The notes under the pieces: model-generated
Databases searched by the model: none
Told to the model about the DNA's origin: nothing
What the model saw: only the letters and a program-made list of their open reading frames with translations
In this document: positions 26,870-36,024 of the stretch, piece after piece
Numbering within the stretch: the stretch's first letter is position 1
Layout of the letters: every line of letters begins with the position of its first letter
Assembly (NCBI RefSeq): GCF_900184935.1
Contig: NZ_FXYE01000002.1
Coordinates: 124,001 to 188,000, forward strand
DNA length: 64,000 nt
Direction: 5' to 3'
Source of the DNA: Actibacterium lipolyticum
Lineage (GTDB): Bacteria > Pseudomonadota > Alphaproteobacteria > Rhodobacterales > Rhodobacteraceae
Position numbers and translations under genes: made by a program

Positions 26870-27471
26870 GCGCTTTGTTCCGTCCGCGCCAACAGCCCTG
26901 CGGCCCCAATCATCACCGCCCCCGACGCCCGGTTCAGCCACAAACGCCGGCCAACGGTCAATGCGCGCGATCCGATAACGGCGCCGACTCCAGCCCAGCA
27001 GGACGCGGCGACGACTTCGACGCACAAATATGCCGCGCCTAGGATCAGCAGCTGTGGCGCAACCGCGCTGCCCGGCAGAACGAACTGCGGCAGGAATGCT
27101 GAAAACAACAGGTAATACTTGGGGTTGCCCATCGCTGTCAGAAACTCGCGCTTTGCCAGCGCCTTAGACGGCGGTGGCAAGGCCCCCACCGGCGCGCGCC
27201 ACATCCGCACACCAAGGTAAACCAAGTATGCCGCGCCCGCCCATTTTACCGCCATGAACGCATATTCCGATGTGCGCAGCAGCACATCCAGCCCAAAGGC
27301 CAGCCCGATGGTCATCAAACCCATCGCCGCTATCCGCCCAAACACCGCCCGCACAGCCGCCAGCCATCCGGAACGTGTGGCATTGGTAAAGGTCGTCAGA
27401 TTACTGGGCCCCGGCCCTAGGGCCAGAATGAAGACTGCGGGGATGAAGATAAGCAATTGTGCGACTGTCAT
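26866..27471 (-). CDS. LysE/RhtB-family amino acid exporter
   Basis: A 201-residue inner-membrane protein with about six hydrophobic segments. The family signature appears as FILALGPGPSNLTTFTNATRSGW near the N terminus, and GNPKYYLLFSAFLPQFV in the middle, typical of LysE-type translocators that export amino acids or related small molecules. The substrate cannot be read from sequence. Its stop overlaps the end of the convergent hydrolase-OsmC gene by four bases. Confidence 0.9.
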   Translation of the reverse strand: MTVAQLLIFIPAVFILALGPGPSNLTTFTNATRSGWLAAVRAVFGRIAAMGLMTIGLAFGLDVLLRTSEYAFMAVKWAGAAYLVYLGVRMWRAPVGALPPPSKALAKREFLTAMGNPKYYLLFSAFLPQFVLPGSAVAPQLLILGAAYLCVEVVAASCWAGVGAVIGSRALTVGRRLWLNRASGAVMIGAAGLLARTEQSA

Positions 27472-27621
27472 GGGGTGATCCGGTAATTCGATCTGCCAAC
27501 GCTAGCGACGCCGCCCAACCAGGGCAAGTTTTGTAACCGTATCTGGCACGCCTTCGCCTTGTTCCTTAGGGCATTGCCGTTTATGAGACGCGCAAGCCCA
27601 AGAAACAGCAAGGTTGCGCCG

Positions 27622-28929
27622 ATGATCCCTCGTTACTCCCGCCCCGACATGGTTGCCATTTGGTCTCCCGAAACCAAGTTCCGCATCTGGTACGAGATTG
27701 AGGCGCACGCCTGTGACGCTCAGGCCGATCTGGGTGTCATCCCGCGCGAAAACGCTGACGCTGTGTGGAAGGCCAAAGACGTTGAATTCGACGTGGCTCG
27801 CATCGACGAAATCGAAGCCGTGACCAAGCACGACGTCATCGCGTTTCTGACCCACCTTGCCGAACACGTCGGCAGCGAAGAGGCACGTTTTGTTCATCAG
27901 GGCATGACCAGCTCTGACGTGCTGGATACCTGCCTGAACGTGCAGATGGTCCGCGCCTCTGACATCCTGATCAAGGATATGGAGGCCCTGCTGGCCGCGC
28001 TGAAAACCCGCGCAATGGAACATAAGAACACCGTCCGCGTTGGCCGCTCGCATGGTATCCACGCAGAGCCGACAACAATGGGCCTGACCTTCGCGCGTTT
28101 CTATGCCGAAATGGATCGCAACCTTGCCCGCCTGAAACAGGCCCGCGAAGAGATTGCAACCGGCGCGATTTCCGGCGCTGTCGGTACCTTTGCCAACATC
28201 GACCCACGCGTCGAAGAACACGTCTGCGAAAAGCTTGGCCTGAACCCAGAGCCGATCAGCACGCAGGTGATCCCGCGCGACCGTCACGCGATGTTCTTTG
28301 CCACGCTCGGCGTGATCGCATCGTCCATCGAAAACGTTGCGGTCGAAATTCGCCACATGCAGCGGACCGAGGTTCTGGAAGGCGCCGAATTCTTCTCGAT
28401 GGGTCAGAAGGGTTCGTCGGCGATGCCGCACAAAAAGAACCCGGTTCTGACCGAAAACCTGACCGGCCTTGCCCGTCTGGTGCGCATGGCCGTGATTCCA
28501 GCGATGGAAAACGTCGCCCTTTGGCATGAACGTGACATTTCTCACTCTTCGGTCGAACGCGCCATCGGCCCAGATGCGACCATCACGCTTGATTTCGCGC
28601 TGAACCGCCTGACAGGCGTTATCGAAAAGATGCTCGTTTTCCCGCAGAACATGCTGGACAACATGAACAAATTCCCCGGCCTCGTGATGTCTCAGCGTGT
28701 GCTTCTGGCGCTGACACAGGCCGGTGTTTCGCGCGAAGATGCTTATTCCATGGTTCAGCGTAACGCGCTGAAAGTATGGGAAGAACGCCTCGATTTCCGT
28801 GAACTTCTGCTGGCGGATGCCGATGTGGTTGCGGCCCTAGGCGTCGATGGCATCAACGCAAAATTCGACATGGAATATCACACCAAACATGTCGACACGA
28901 TCTTCAAGCGTGTGTTCGGCGAAAGCTGA
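27622..28929 (+). CDS. purB: Adenylosuccinate lyase
   Basis: A 435-residue enzyme of the fumarase/aspartase superfamily that acts twice in purine synthesis (SAICAR to AICAR, and adenylosuccinate to AMP). The signature GSSAMPHKKNP is at 264-274; other conserved sites are VHQGMTSSDVLDT (91-103) and GRSHGIHAEP (141-150). MIPRYSRPDMVAIWSPETKF is the usual start of the family, preceded by AAGG; the frame continues upstream without support. Confidence 0.97.
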   Translation: MIPRYSRPDMVAIWSPETKFRIWYEIEAHACDAQADLGVIPRENADAVWKAKDVEFDVARIDEIEAVTKHDVIAFLTHLAEHVGSEEARFVHQGMTSSDVLDTCLNVQMVRASDILIKDMEALLAALKTRAMEHKNTVRVGRSHGIHAEPTTMGLTFARFYAEMDRNLARLKQAREEIATGAISGAVGTFANIDPRVEEHVCEKLGLNPEPISTQVIPRDRHAMFFATLGVIASSIENVAVEIRHMQRTEVLEGAEFFSMGQKGSSAMPHKKNPVLTENLTGLARLVRMAVIPAMENVALWHERDISHSSVERAIGPDATITLDFALNRLTGVIEKMLVFPQNMLDNMNKFPGLVMSQRVLLALTQAGVSREDAYSMVQRNALKVWEERLDFRELLLADADVVAALGVDGINAKFDMEYHTKHVDTIFKRVFGES

Positions 28930-29004
28930 ACCTGAAAACCGCGCCCTTTGGGATTCGCGAGCGACGTGCTACCCTTACGTCACCGCAATCCCGGAGGACG
29001 TAAT

Positions 29005-29166
29005 ATGACCATCAAGACCCTTCTTGTGGCCGCTGCCCTTTCCGTGGCCCCGGCCCTTGCTCTGGCAGAATGCCAGTGGAAGCACGACACAACCGCCAGC
29101 CAATGCGCCGAAGGTCAGATCTTTGACGCAACCAAGGGCACCTGCATTGAACAGGTCACCGGCTGA
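29005..29166 (+). CDS. Small exported cysteine-containing protein
   Basis: A 53-residue protein with a signal peptide (MTIKTLLVAAALSVAPALALA) and a mature part of about 32 residues with three Cys (ECQW, SQCAEG, GTCIEQ) in a pattern like a chitin-binding-type or similar small disulfide motif. GGAGG precedes the ATG. Similar tiny exported proteins sit after purB in related genomes. Function unknown. A terminator follows. Confidence 0.75.
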   Translation: MTIKTLLVAAALSVAPALALAECQWKHDTTASQCAEGQIFDATKGTCIEQVTG

Positions 29167-29177
29167 CGTGAACATTC

Positions 29178-29212
29178 GCGCGGCGTCAACACTTTGGCGT
29201 CGCGCATTTTTT
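29178..29212 (+). terminator. Rho-independent terminator
   Basis: An 8-base-pair stem (GCGCGGCG with CGTCGCGC, one G-T pair), 12-base loop and a run of six T residues, 12 bases after the small exported protein. Confidence 0.75.
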
Positions 29213-29372
29213 CCAACATTTCCAACACGCGCCAAACCTGAGCGCCCGCTAGGGGGCGAGGCAAAAGAAATGGCCCGCTCAGGGCCTCAATTTGGAAAAA
29301 CACGCTGCGCGATAAACCACGCCTTAACTGCTTTGCGTCCACCATCCCCCCAGACGTGAAGGAGAATCCCGC

Positions 29373-30404
29373 GTGACCATCGCCCTGCCCGATCCAATGC
29401 CCGCCGCCACCCCGCACATCAGTCGCAAACGCAAAGCTGCGATTATCGTGCGCCTGCTCCTTAGCGAAGGGGCCAAGCTTCCGCTGGATGTTCTGCCCGC
29501 CCGCCTTCAAGCTGATTTGACGGCTGAAATCGGCGCGATGCGATATATCGACGGGGCAACCCTGCGCGTCGTCGTGACCGAGTTCCTGCAAGAGATGGAG
29601 CGGATTGGCCTGACCTTTCCCGGCGGCATCGAAGGTGCGCTTACCTTGCTGGATGGCCATATAAGCGCCGAAGCGGCTGCCGGGTTGCGCGGCAATGGCA
29701 CAGGTGCCCCCGATCCATGGGCGCGCATCGCGTTGATGGAGTGTGAACAGCTCCTCCCCCTCGTCGCCGTCGAAAGCACCGAGGTCGCGGCCGTTCTTCT
29801 GTCCAAACTTTCCACCAACAAAGCGGCCGAGATTTTGGGCGCTTTGCCCGGTGATCAGGCGCGCCGGATCGCGTGCGCGGTGTCCCTTACCGGGCGGGTT
29901 TCGCCGGAAACCGTGGACCGGATCGGGGCCACCCTTGTCGAACAATTTGATAACGTCCCCGAAACAGCGTTTGAAGAACCCGCCGCCACCCGGATCGGGG
30001 CGATTCTGAACCTGTCTCCTTCGGCAACGCGCGATGATGTCTTGGCCGGGTTGGAAGAGTCCGACGCCGAATTCGCCGCCCATGTGAAAAAGTCGATCTT
30101 CACCTTCGCCGATCTACCGCTTCGGCTTAGACCCGTCGATATCCCAACGGTCACGCGCGGTGTTGATAACGAGGTGCTGGTCACCGCGTTGGCCGGGGCC
30201 ACCGCCACGCTGCCTGCTGTGTGCGACTTCATTCTTGAAAACATGTCCCGCCGAATGGCCGATCAATTGCGTGAACAGGTCGAAGAACGCGGCACCGTCC
30301 GCGAAAAGGATGCCGAGGCTGCGATGACTGCCGTCATTTCTTCCGTCCGCGCCGCCGAGGCTGACGGTGAAATCACCCTGCTTGTCCCGGACGAGCAGGA
30401 CTAG
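29373..30404 (+). CDS. FliG-family protein (orphan)
   Basis: A 343-residue protein matching the flagellar motor switch protein FliG across its length: SRKRKAAIIVRLLLSEGAKLPL at the N terminus, the middle domain with STEVAAVLLSKLSTNKAAEILGALP, and the C-terminal torque domain KKSIFTFADLPLRLRPVDIPTVTRGVDNEVLVTALAGA with DFILENMSRRMADQLREQVEERGTVREKDAE. The usual EHPQ of the middle domain is replaced by VEST. No other flagellar gene is nearby. GTG start with AAGGAG. It may be a second FliG or a FliG with another role. Confidence 0.85.
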   Translation: MTIALPDPMPAATPHISRKRKAAIIVRLLLSEGAKLPLDVLPARLQADLTAEIGAMRYIDGATLRVVVTEFLQEMERIGLTFPGGIEGALTLLDGHISAEAAAGLRGNGTGAPDPWARIALMECEQLLPLVAVESTEVAAVLLSKLSTNKAAEILGALPGDQARRIACAVSLTGRVSPETVDRIGATLVEQFDNVPETAFEEPAATRIGAILNLSPSATRDDVLAGLEESDAEFAAHVKKSIFTFADLPLRLRPVDIPTVTRGVDNEVLVTALAGATATLPAVCDFILENMSRRMADQLREQVEERGTVREKDAEAAMTAVISSVRAAEADGEITLLVPDEQD

Positions 30405-30475
30405 CCAAGCCTTGCACCTTTCACATAGCGCGCCTAAAGCGAGTGGATGTTTCTTACACCCCTCCATTTCCTGAC

Positions 30476-31351
30476 ATGAATCGTTTTCGCGCTCTTAACC
30501 CGGCATCGCAGGGCATTTTGATGATGCTGTTCGCGATCCTGTGTTTCTCGTTGATGGATGCAACGGCCAAGGCTTTGTCCACCCGCGTGGATACGGTTCA
30601 GGTGCTGTGGGCGCGGTATCTTGGCCAAACCCTGTTGGTCATGGCAATCGTCGCACGCCGGATCGGGCCGACGCTGCGCACCCAATATCTGGGGCTGCAA
30701 TTTCTGCGCTCTTGCCTGTTGCTGGCCGCGACGACCTTTTTCTTTTTCGGGATCGCCCGCATCGGCTTGGCCGAGGCAACAGCCGTGATGGATCTGAACC
30801 CCGTCCTGATCACCTTGGGGGCCGCTGTTTTTCTGGGCGAACGGTTTGGGCTTCGCCGCGCAATTGGGGTTGGCGTCGCCCTGATCGGCGCGTTGATCAT
30901 CATCCGCCCGGGCACGGATGTGTTTTCGCCCTATGCGATTTTGCCCTTCTGCGCGGCCTTGTGCATTTCAGGATATGCCATCGCCACCCGTTTCGTCGGT
31001 CGAAGCGAAAGCGTCTGGACCTCTATGTTGTTCACCGGCCTTGTCGGATCGGTCATCCTGACCATTGTGGTTCCGTTTTTCTGGGTACAACCAGATGCCA
31101 CAGCATGGGGGCTGATGCTGTTGATTGGTTGCATCGGGACCGCCGGCCAAATGCTGATGATTGGTGCGCTGATGCGGGCCGAGGCAAGTCAGGTGGCGCC
31201 GTTCAGCTATGCCGGACTTATCTTTGCGACGGTCTGGGGCATGTTGTTCTTTGACGAGATCCCCGACGGGCCAACAATCTTCGGTGCGCTTGTTATCGTC
31301 GTAGCCGGGATTTATGTGTGGCACCGCGAAACCCGCGCGGCGGTTGAATAG
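30476..31351 (+). CDS. EamA/DMT-family transporter
   Basis: A 291-residue inner-membrane protein with ten hydrophobic segments in two EamA repeats (first about 15-140, second about 155-290). GILMMLFAILCFSLMDATAKAL and the RIGLAEATAVMDLNPVLITLGAAVFLGERF segment mark repeat one; APFSYAGLIFATVWGMLFFDEIPDGPTIFGALVIVVAG marks repeat two. Substrate unknown. The ATG at 30476 is chosen; a GTG at 30443 is possible. It is 15 bases upstream of the acyltransferase gene. Confidence 0.9.
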   Translation: MNRFRALNPASQGILMMLFAILCFSLMDATAKALSTRVDTVQVLWARYLGQTLLVMAIVARRIGPTLRTQYLGLQFLRSCLLLAATTFFFFGIARIGLAEATAVMDLNPVLITLGAAVFLGERFGLRRAIGVGVALIGALIIIRPGTDVFSPYAILPFCAALCISGYAIATRFVGRSESVWTSMLFTGLVGSVILTIVVPFFWVQPDATAWGLMLLIGCIGTAGQMLMIGALMRAEASQVAPFSYAGLIFATVWGMLFFDEIPDGPTIFGALVIVVAGIYVWHRETRAAVE

Positions 31352-31366
31352 GCACACAGGGCGTTC

Positions 31367-32302
31367 ATGGCAAAGGCATCCAAACCAGCAAACCGATTTG
31401 GCGACTGGCTTAGCAACCGCATTCTGCGCGGCCTGATCCGCCTTGCGCTTGCGTTGCCCTATGCCACGCGGGTGCGGATGATGGGTTGGATCATGTCGCG
31501 TGTGATTGCCCCGATCGCCGGATACGACGACCGGATTCGCGCGAATCTGGCGCATGTGTTGCCCGACCTGCCCGAAGACGAAATCCGCCGCCTGATGCGC
31601 GAGGTGCCTGATAACGTCGGCCGCACGGTGATCGAGATCTATTCCGGGCAGCAGTTCATCGACCGGGTCAAAGACCTGCCGCTGACCGGCGATGGCGCGG
31701 CCGCGTTGGAACAAGCCAATGCAGACAAGCGCCCGGTCATTCTGGTAACGGGCCATTTCGGCAACTACGACGCACCGCGTGGAGCGCTGATTGCGCGGGG
31801 GTATTCCGTTGGCGGGCTTTATAACCCGATGAAAAACGTGTTCTTCAATGAACACTATGAAAATGCGATTGGCGCAATTGGGCAGCCCATTTTCCCACGC
31901 GGGCGCAAGGGCTATGCCCAGATGCTTCGGTTTATCAAAGGCGGTGGAATGGTCGGCATCGTGGTTGATCAGTTCATGGCCCACGGCGAGATTTTAGACT
32001 TTTTCGGCCAACCCGCCCCGACCGCACTTTCCGCCGCCGAGCTTGCCCTGAAATACGACGCACTTTTGGTGCCGATCTATGGCGTGCGCCAGCCTGATGG
32101 CTTGAACTTTGAATTGGTTGTTGAAGCGCCCATCGCCCACACAGACGCGGCGACAATGACCCAAGCCCTGAATGACAGCCTAGAGTCGCTGACGCGCAAA
32201 CACATGGCGCAATGGTTCTGGATTCACCGTCGCTGGAAGCCCGAAAAGCAGGCTAAACTGGCCGCGAAACGCGCACGCGCCGCGGCCAAAGCTGAAAAGT
32301 AA
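31367..32302 (+). CDS. LpxL/HtrB-type lipid acyltransferase
   Basis: A 311-residue protein of the lysophospholipid acyltransferase family used for secondary acylation of lipid A. The HX4D motif is GHFGNYDAPRGAL, followed by GLYNPMKNVFFNEHYENAIG, GIVVDQFMAHGEILDFFG and WFWIHRRWKPEK, all family hallmarks. Residues 18-52 form a membrane-associated stretch. The C-terminal 25 residues are Lys- and Ala-rich. It probably acts at the inner face of the cytoplasmic membrane; a role in ornithine lipid or other acyl transfer cannot be excluded. Confidence 0.9.
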   Translation: MAKASKPANRFGDWLSNRILRGLIRLALALPYATRVRMMGWIMSRVIAPIAGYDDRIRANLAHVLPDLPEDEIRRLMREVPDNVGRTVIEIYSGQQFIDRVKDLPLTGDGAAALEQANADKRPVILVTGHFGNYDAPRGALIARGYSVGGLYNPMKNVFFNEHYENAIGAIGQPIFPRGRKGYAQMLRFIKGGGMVGIVVDQFMAHGEILDFFGQPAPTALSAAELALKYDALLVPIYGVRQPDGLNFELVVEAPIAHTDAATMTQALNDSLESLTRKHMAQWFWIHRRWKPEKQAKLAAKRARAAAKAEK

Positions 32303-33031
32303 TTAGCGCAGTTGTGCGGCAGCCAGGATCGCGCCGGGGCCTTGCTCCTGCAAGATAGCGACCAGCGGGTCAGAACCGGACGCATCCACCTTAACGGCCA
32401 ACGGCTTTTTGCCATCCCAGCGGGCAACCGGCTGCCATGCTGTTACGATATTCACGTAACTGATCGTGCGGCCGGCGTTTTCACCGCGTTTGATGCTGAC
32501 GCTTTGTTCTGGCGAATAGCGGACGATTTGCAAAATCAGATCTCGGCGAAAGACTTTGTCACTTTGCGCGCGAACCAAAACTTTGCTGCCCTGCCGCTCT
32601 AACGCGATGGTGACGGGCGAAACCTTGCCGCTGTGGGATTGAATGTATTCGGCCAATTCCATGGGCCGCGTGCCGACCACATGTTCCACCCCGCCGATAA
32701 CCATTTGGGGGGTATAGATCGAACGCTTACCTGCAACCCGGGCGTAAGAACGTTGGCGTTCGGTGAAGGCGGGGTCGGCGAATTTGTCTTTCCAACCGAT
32801 GTAATCCCAATAATCCACATGAAGCGCCAGTGGGATGACATCTTTGCGCTTTACCAGCTTGCGCAGCATTTCATCCGCTGGTGGGCAAGACGAACACCCT
32901 TGTGATGTAAAAAGTTCGACCACCACCGGCGATGTGCCCCCCGCCATCACCGGACCGGCGCAGGCAAGAAACAAAGAAGCGATCACGCAAAACATGCGAC
33001 CCATTCGGAATTTACCCTTTTTATTCGTCAT
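32303..33031 (-). CDS. DUF1223 secreted thioredoxin-like protein
   Basis: A 242-residue exported protein. A signal (MGRMFCVIASLFLACAGPVMA) follows a short positive region; the mature part starts with VVELFTSQGCSSCPPADEML, a CxxC thioredoxin-like site typical of DUF1223, then HVDYWDYIGWKDKFADPAFTERQRSYA and IYTPQMVIGG. It may be a periplasmic thiol protein; its partner is unknown. The ATG at 33031 has AGGAAGG; a start at 33004 is possible. It abuts the acyltransferase stop with no gap and points the other way. Confidence 0.9.
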   Translation of the reverse strand: MTNKKGKFRMGRMFCVIASLFLACAGPVMAGGTSPVVVELFTSQGCSSCPPADEMLRKLVKRKDVIPLALHVDYWDYIGWKDKFADPAFTERQRSYARVAGKRSIYTPQMVIGGVEHVVGTRPMELAEYIQSHSGKVSPVTIALERQGSKVLVRAQSDKVFRRDLILQIVRYSPEQSVSIKRGENAGRTISYVNIVTAWQPVARWDGKKPLAVKVDASGSDPLVAILQEQGPGAILAAAQLR

Positions 33032-33120
33032 CCCACCCCTTCCTATTGCACGAACTGCACACGTGCCAATCAACGTTTTGAGAGTGTTTCGTAAGGCGGC
33101 CTAACTGCAACTGCGTCAAT

Positions 33121-33140
33121 TTGGTGTACATTGGTATACA
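33121..33140. repeat. Tandem 10-base repeat upstream of acnA
   Basis: TTGGTGTACA and TTGGTATACA follow each other with one mismatch, then TTAATTGG. The spacing is one helical turn, and TGGTnTACA resembles half sites of FadR/GntR-type regulators. It lies 91 bases before the acnA start, in the space shared with the divergent DUF1223 gene. Confidence 0.4.
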
Positions 33141-33230
33141 TTAATTGGAGACACCCCCTTGATCGTCGCGTCGCAATGGGGCAAGAGCAGGGCAATCCAG
33201 ATCCTCCGTATCACCTGAGGGAGCCAGACC

Positions 33231-35918
33231 ATGACCATCACCGTCGGACACGACACCTCCAAAACCCGCAAAACATTGAGCGTGGGTGACCAAAGCGTCG
33301 CCTATTACTCGATTAAGGCCGCTGAAGAAGCCGGTCTTGGCGATTTTTCGAAATTGCCTGCTGCGCTGAAAGTTGTTCTAGAGAACATGCTGCGCTTCGA
33401 AGACGGAAAGACCGTTTCCGTTGACGACATCAAAGCCTTTGCAGAATGGGCCGTAAAAGGCGGTAAGAACCCGCGCGAAATCGCGTACCGCCCTGCCCGC
33501 GTTCTGATGCAGGATTTCACCGGCGTTCCGGCCGTGGTTGACCTTGCAGCCATGCGCGACGGTATCGTTGCCCTTGGCGGCGACGCACAAAAGATTAACC
33601 CGCTGAACCCTGTTGATCTGGTTATCGACCACTCGGTCATGATCGACGAATTCGGCAACCCGCGCGCGTTCCAGATGAACGTAGACCGCGAATACGAACG
33701 CAACCTAGAGCGTTACACATTCCTGAAATGGGGCCAGAAGGCATTCAACAACTTCCGCGTTGTTCCGCCCGGCACCGGCATCTGTCACCAGGTGAACTTG
33801 GAATATCTGGCCCAAACCGTTTGGACAGACGTTGACCAGAACGGCGAAAACGTCGCCTACCCTGATACGCTTGTTGGTACAGACAGCCACACAACCATGG
33901 TGAACGGCGCTGCTGTTCTGGGTTGGGGCGTTGGCGGCATCGAGGCCGAGGCCGCGATGCTGGGTCAGCCCATCTCTATGCTGATCCCAGAAGTTATCGG
34001 TTTTGAGCTGACCGGCGAAATGATGGAAGGCACCACTGGTACCGACCTCGTTCTGAAGGTTGTTGAAATGCTGCGCGCCAAAGGCGTGGTTGGCAAATTC
34101 GTCGAATTCTATGGCGAAGGCCTTGACCACCTGCCGCTGGCAGACCGTGCAACGATTGCAAACATGGCCCCAGAATACGGCGCGACATGTGGCTTCTTCC
34201 CAATCGATGCCGAAACCATCCGTTACCTGGACAACACTGGCCGTGACAAAGACCGGATCGCACTGGTCGAAGCATACGCCAAGGAAAACGGTTTCTGGCG
34301 CGATGCGGATTACGCACCGATCTATACCGACACACTGACGTTGGACATGGGCACAATCGTTCCGGCCATCTCTGGCCCGAAACGCCCACAGGATTACGTT
34401 GCGCTGACCGAAGCCAAGACAGCCTTCCACAAAGAAATGGAAGAAACCTTCAAGCGCCCAATGGGCAAAGAAGTTCCTGTCGCTGGCGAAGACTACACCA
34501 TGGAAAGCGGCAAGGTTGTGATCGCCTCGATCACGTCCTGCACCAACACTTCCAACCCATACGTGATGATCGGCGCGGGCCTTGTAGCACGCAAAGCCGC
34601 CGCACTTGGTCTGGATCGTAAGCCTTGGGTGAAAACCTCGCTCGCTCCGGGTTCGCAGGTTGTGTCTGCTTATCTTGAGGCCGCTGGCCTTCAGGAAGAT
34701 CTGGACAAAATCGGCTTCAACCTTGTTGGTTACGGCTGCACGACCTGTATCGGTAACTCTGGTCCGATCCAGAAAGAGCTGTCCGAAGCAATCGCCGAAG
34801 GCGATCTGGTGGCAACATCCGTTCTGTCCGGCAACCGGAACTTCGAAGGCCGCATCAGCCCTGATGTTCGCGCGAACTACCTTGCTTCGCCCCCACTGGT
34901 TGTGGCTTACGCACTGGCTGGTACGCTGGATATCAACCTTGCGACCGATCCAATCGCCCAAGATAAAGACGGTAACGACGTTTACCTGAAAGACATCTGG
35001 CCCACGAACAAGGAAATCGCAGATCTGGTCCACGAAACCGTGACCCGCGAAGCCTTCCTTTCGAAATACGCCGATGTGTTCAAAGGCGACGAAAAGTGGC
35101 AGGGCGTGGAAACGACCGACAGCCAGACATACGACTGGCCTGCTGCGTCGACCTATGTTCAGAACCCTCCTTACTTCCAGGGGATGAGCAAAGAGCCGGG
35201 CGTTATCAATGACATCAAAGGCGCCAAAGTACTGGCCCTGTTGGGTGACATGATCACAACCGACCACATCAGCCCTGCGGGTTCGTTCAAAGAATCGACA
35301 CCTGCTGGTCAGTACCTGATCGAACGTCAGGTGCCTGTGCGCGAATTTAACTCTTACGGGTCGCGCCGTGGTAACCACGAAGTCATGATGCGCGGCACCT
35401 TTGCCAACATCCGTATCAAGAACGAAATGCTGGACGGCGTTGAAGGTGGTTACACCAAAGGCCCAGATGGCGCGCAAACGTCGATCTTCGACGCGGCGAT
35501 GGCGTATCAGGATGCTGGCACTCCGCTGGTTATCTTCGGTGGCGAACAGTACGGCGCAGGTTCGTCCCGTGACTGGGCTGCGAAAGGGACTGCACTGTTG
35601 GGCGTTAAGGCCGTGGTTGCGGAATCGTTCGAACGTATCCACCGCTCCAACTTGGTTGGCATGGGCGTTATCCCGTTCGAATTCACCGGCGGCGACACAC
35701 GCAAATCGCTGGGCCTGACGGGTGACGAAACTGTTTCGATCGAAGGTCTGGAAGGCGACCTAAAACCGCTTTCCGAGGTGCCTTGCACCATCACCTTCGC
35801 CGACGGCAGCGAAAAGAAAATCTCGCTGAAGTGCCGTATCGATACAGCGATCGAAAAAGAATACGTCGAACATGGCGGCGTTCTGCACTATGTGCTGCGC
35901 GACCTTGCCAAGTCGTAA
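33231..35918 (+). CDS. acnA: Aconitate hydratase A
   Basis: An 895-residue aconitase that converts citrate to isocitrate in the TCA cycle. The [4Fe-4S] ligands are Cys437 (SITSCTNTSNP), Cys503 and Cys506 (GYGCTTCIGNSGP). Conserved active-site sequences include VDLVIDHSVMIDEFG, GTDSHTTMVNG, and in the swivel domain YGSRRGNHEVMMRG and QYGAGSSRDWAAKG. GAGGG lies ahead of the ATG, and a strong terminator follows. Codon use is biased, as for highly expressed genes. Confidence 0.98.
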   Translation: MTITVGHDTSKTRKTLSVGDQSVAYYSIKAAEEAGLGDFSKLPAALKVVLENMLRFEDGKTVSVDDIKAFAEWAVKGGKNPREIAYRPARVLMQDFTGVPAVVDLAAMRDGIVALGGDAQKINPLNPVDLVIDHSVMIDEFGNPRAFQMNVDREYERNLERYTFLKWGQKAFNNFRVVPPGTGICHQVNLEYLAQTVWTDVDQNGENVAYPDTLVGTDSHTTMVNGAAVLGWGVGGIEAEAAMLGQPISMLIPEVIGFELTGEMMEGTTGTDLVLKVVEMLRAKGVVGKFVEFYGEGLDHLPLADRATIANMAPEYGATCGFFPIDAETIRYLDNTGRDKDRIALVEAYAKENGFWRDADYAPIYTDTLTLDMGTIVPAISGPKRPQDYVALTEAKTAFHKEMEETFKRPMGKEVPVAGEDYTMESGKVVIASITSCTNTSNPYVMIGAGLVARKAAALGLDRKPWVKTSLAPGSQVVSAYLEAAGLQEDLDKIGFNLVGYGCTTCIGNSGPIQKELSEAIAEGDLVATSVLSGNRNFEGRISPDVRANYLASPPLVVAYALAGTLDINLATDPIAQDKDGNDVYLKDIWPTNKEIADLVHETVTREAFLSKYADVFKGDEKWQGVETTDSQTYDWPAASTYVQNPPYFQGMSKEPGVINDIKGAKVLALLGDMITTDHISPAGSFKESTPAGQYLIERQVPVREFNSYGSRRGNHEVMMRGTFANIRIKNEMLDGVEGGYTKGPDGAQTSIFDAAMAYQDAGTPLVIFGGEQYGAGSSRDWAAKGTALLGVKAVVAESFERIHRSNLVGMGVIPFEFTGGDTRKSLGLTGDETVSIEGLEGDLKPLSEVPCTITFADGSEKKISLKCRIDTAIEKEYVEHGGVLHYVLRDLAKS

Positions 35919-35945
35919 TCTGACGGCTGACAGCTAAAGACACAG

Positions 35946-35978
35946 AAACGGCCCCTTGTTTTCGCAAGGGGCCGTTTT
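35946..35978 (+). terminator. Rho-independent terminator of acnA
   Basis: AAACGGCCCCTTG and CAAGGGGCCGTTT form a 13-base-pair stem around a TTTTCG loop; TTT ends the stem and the T run is short. It sits 28 bases after the stop. Confidence 0.88.
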
Positions 35979-36024
35979 ACTGTCTGGGTGGAGCATTTTC
36001 CGAACCCGACATCGAAAGAATAAT

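Noticed and set aside
30541-31254. A 237-codon plus-strand frame in another frame of the EamA transporter gene
   Set aside because: Out-of-frame shadow; the EamA frame has ten membrane segments and a stop/start arrangement that fits its neighbours.
33705-35642. A 645-codon minus-strand frame opposite acnA
   Set aside because: The aconitase on the plus strand is certain; the antisense product is Cys/Phe/His-rich with no family features.
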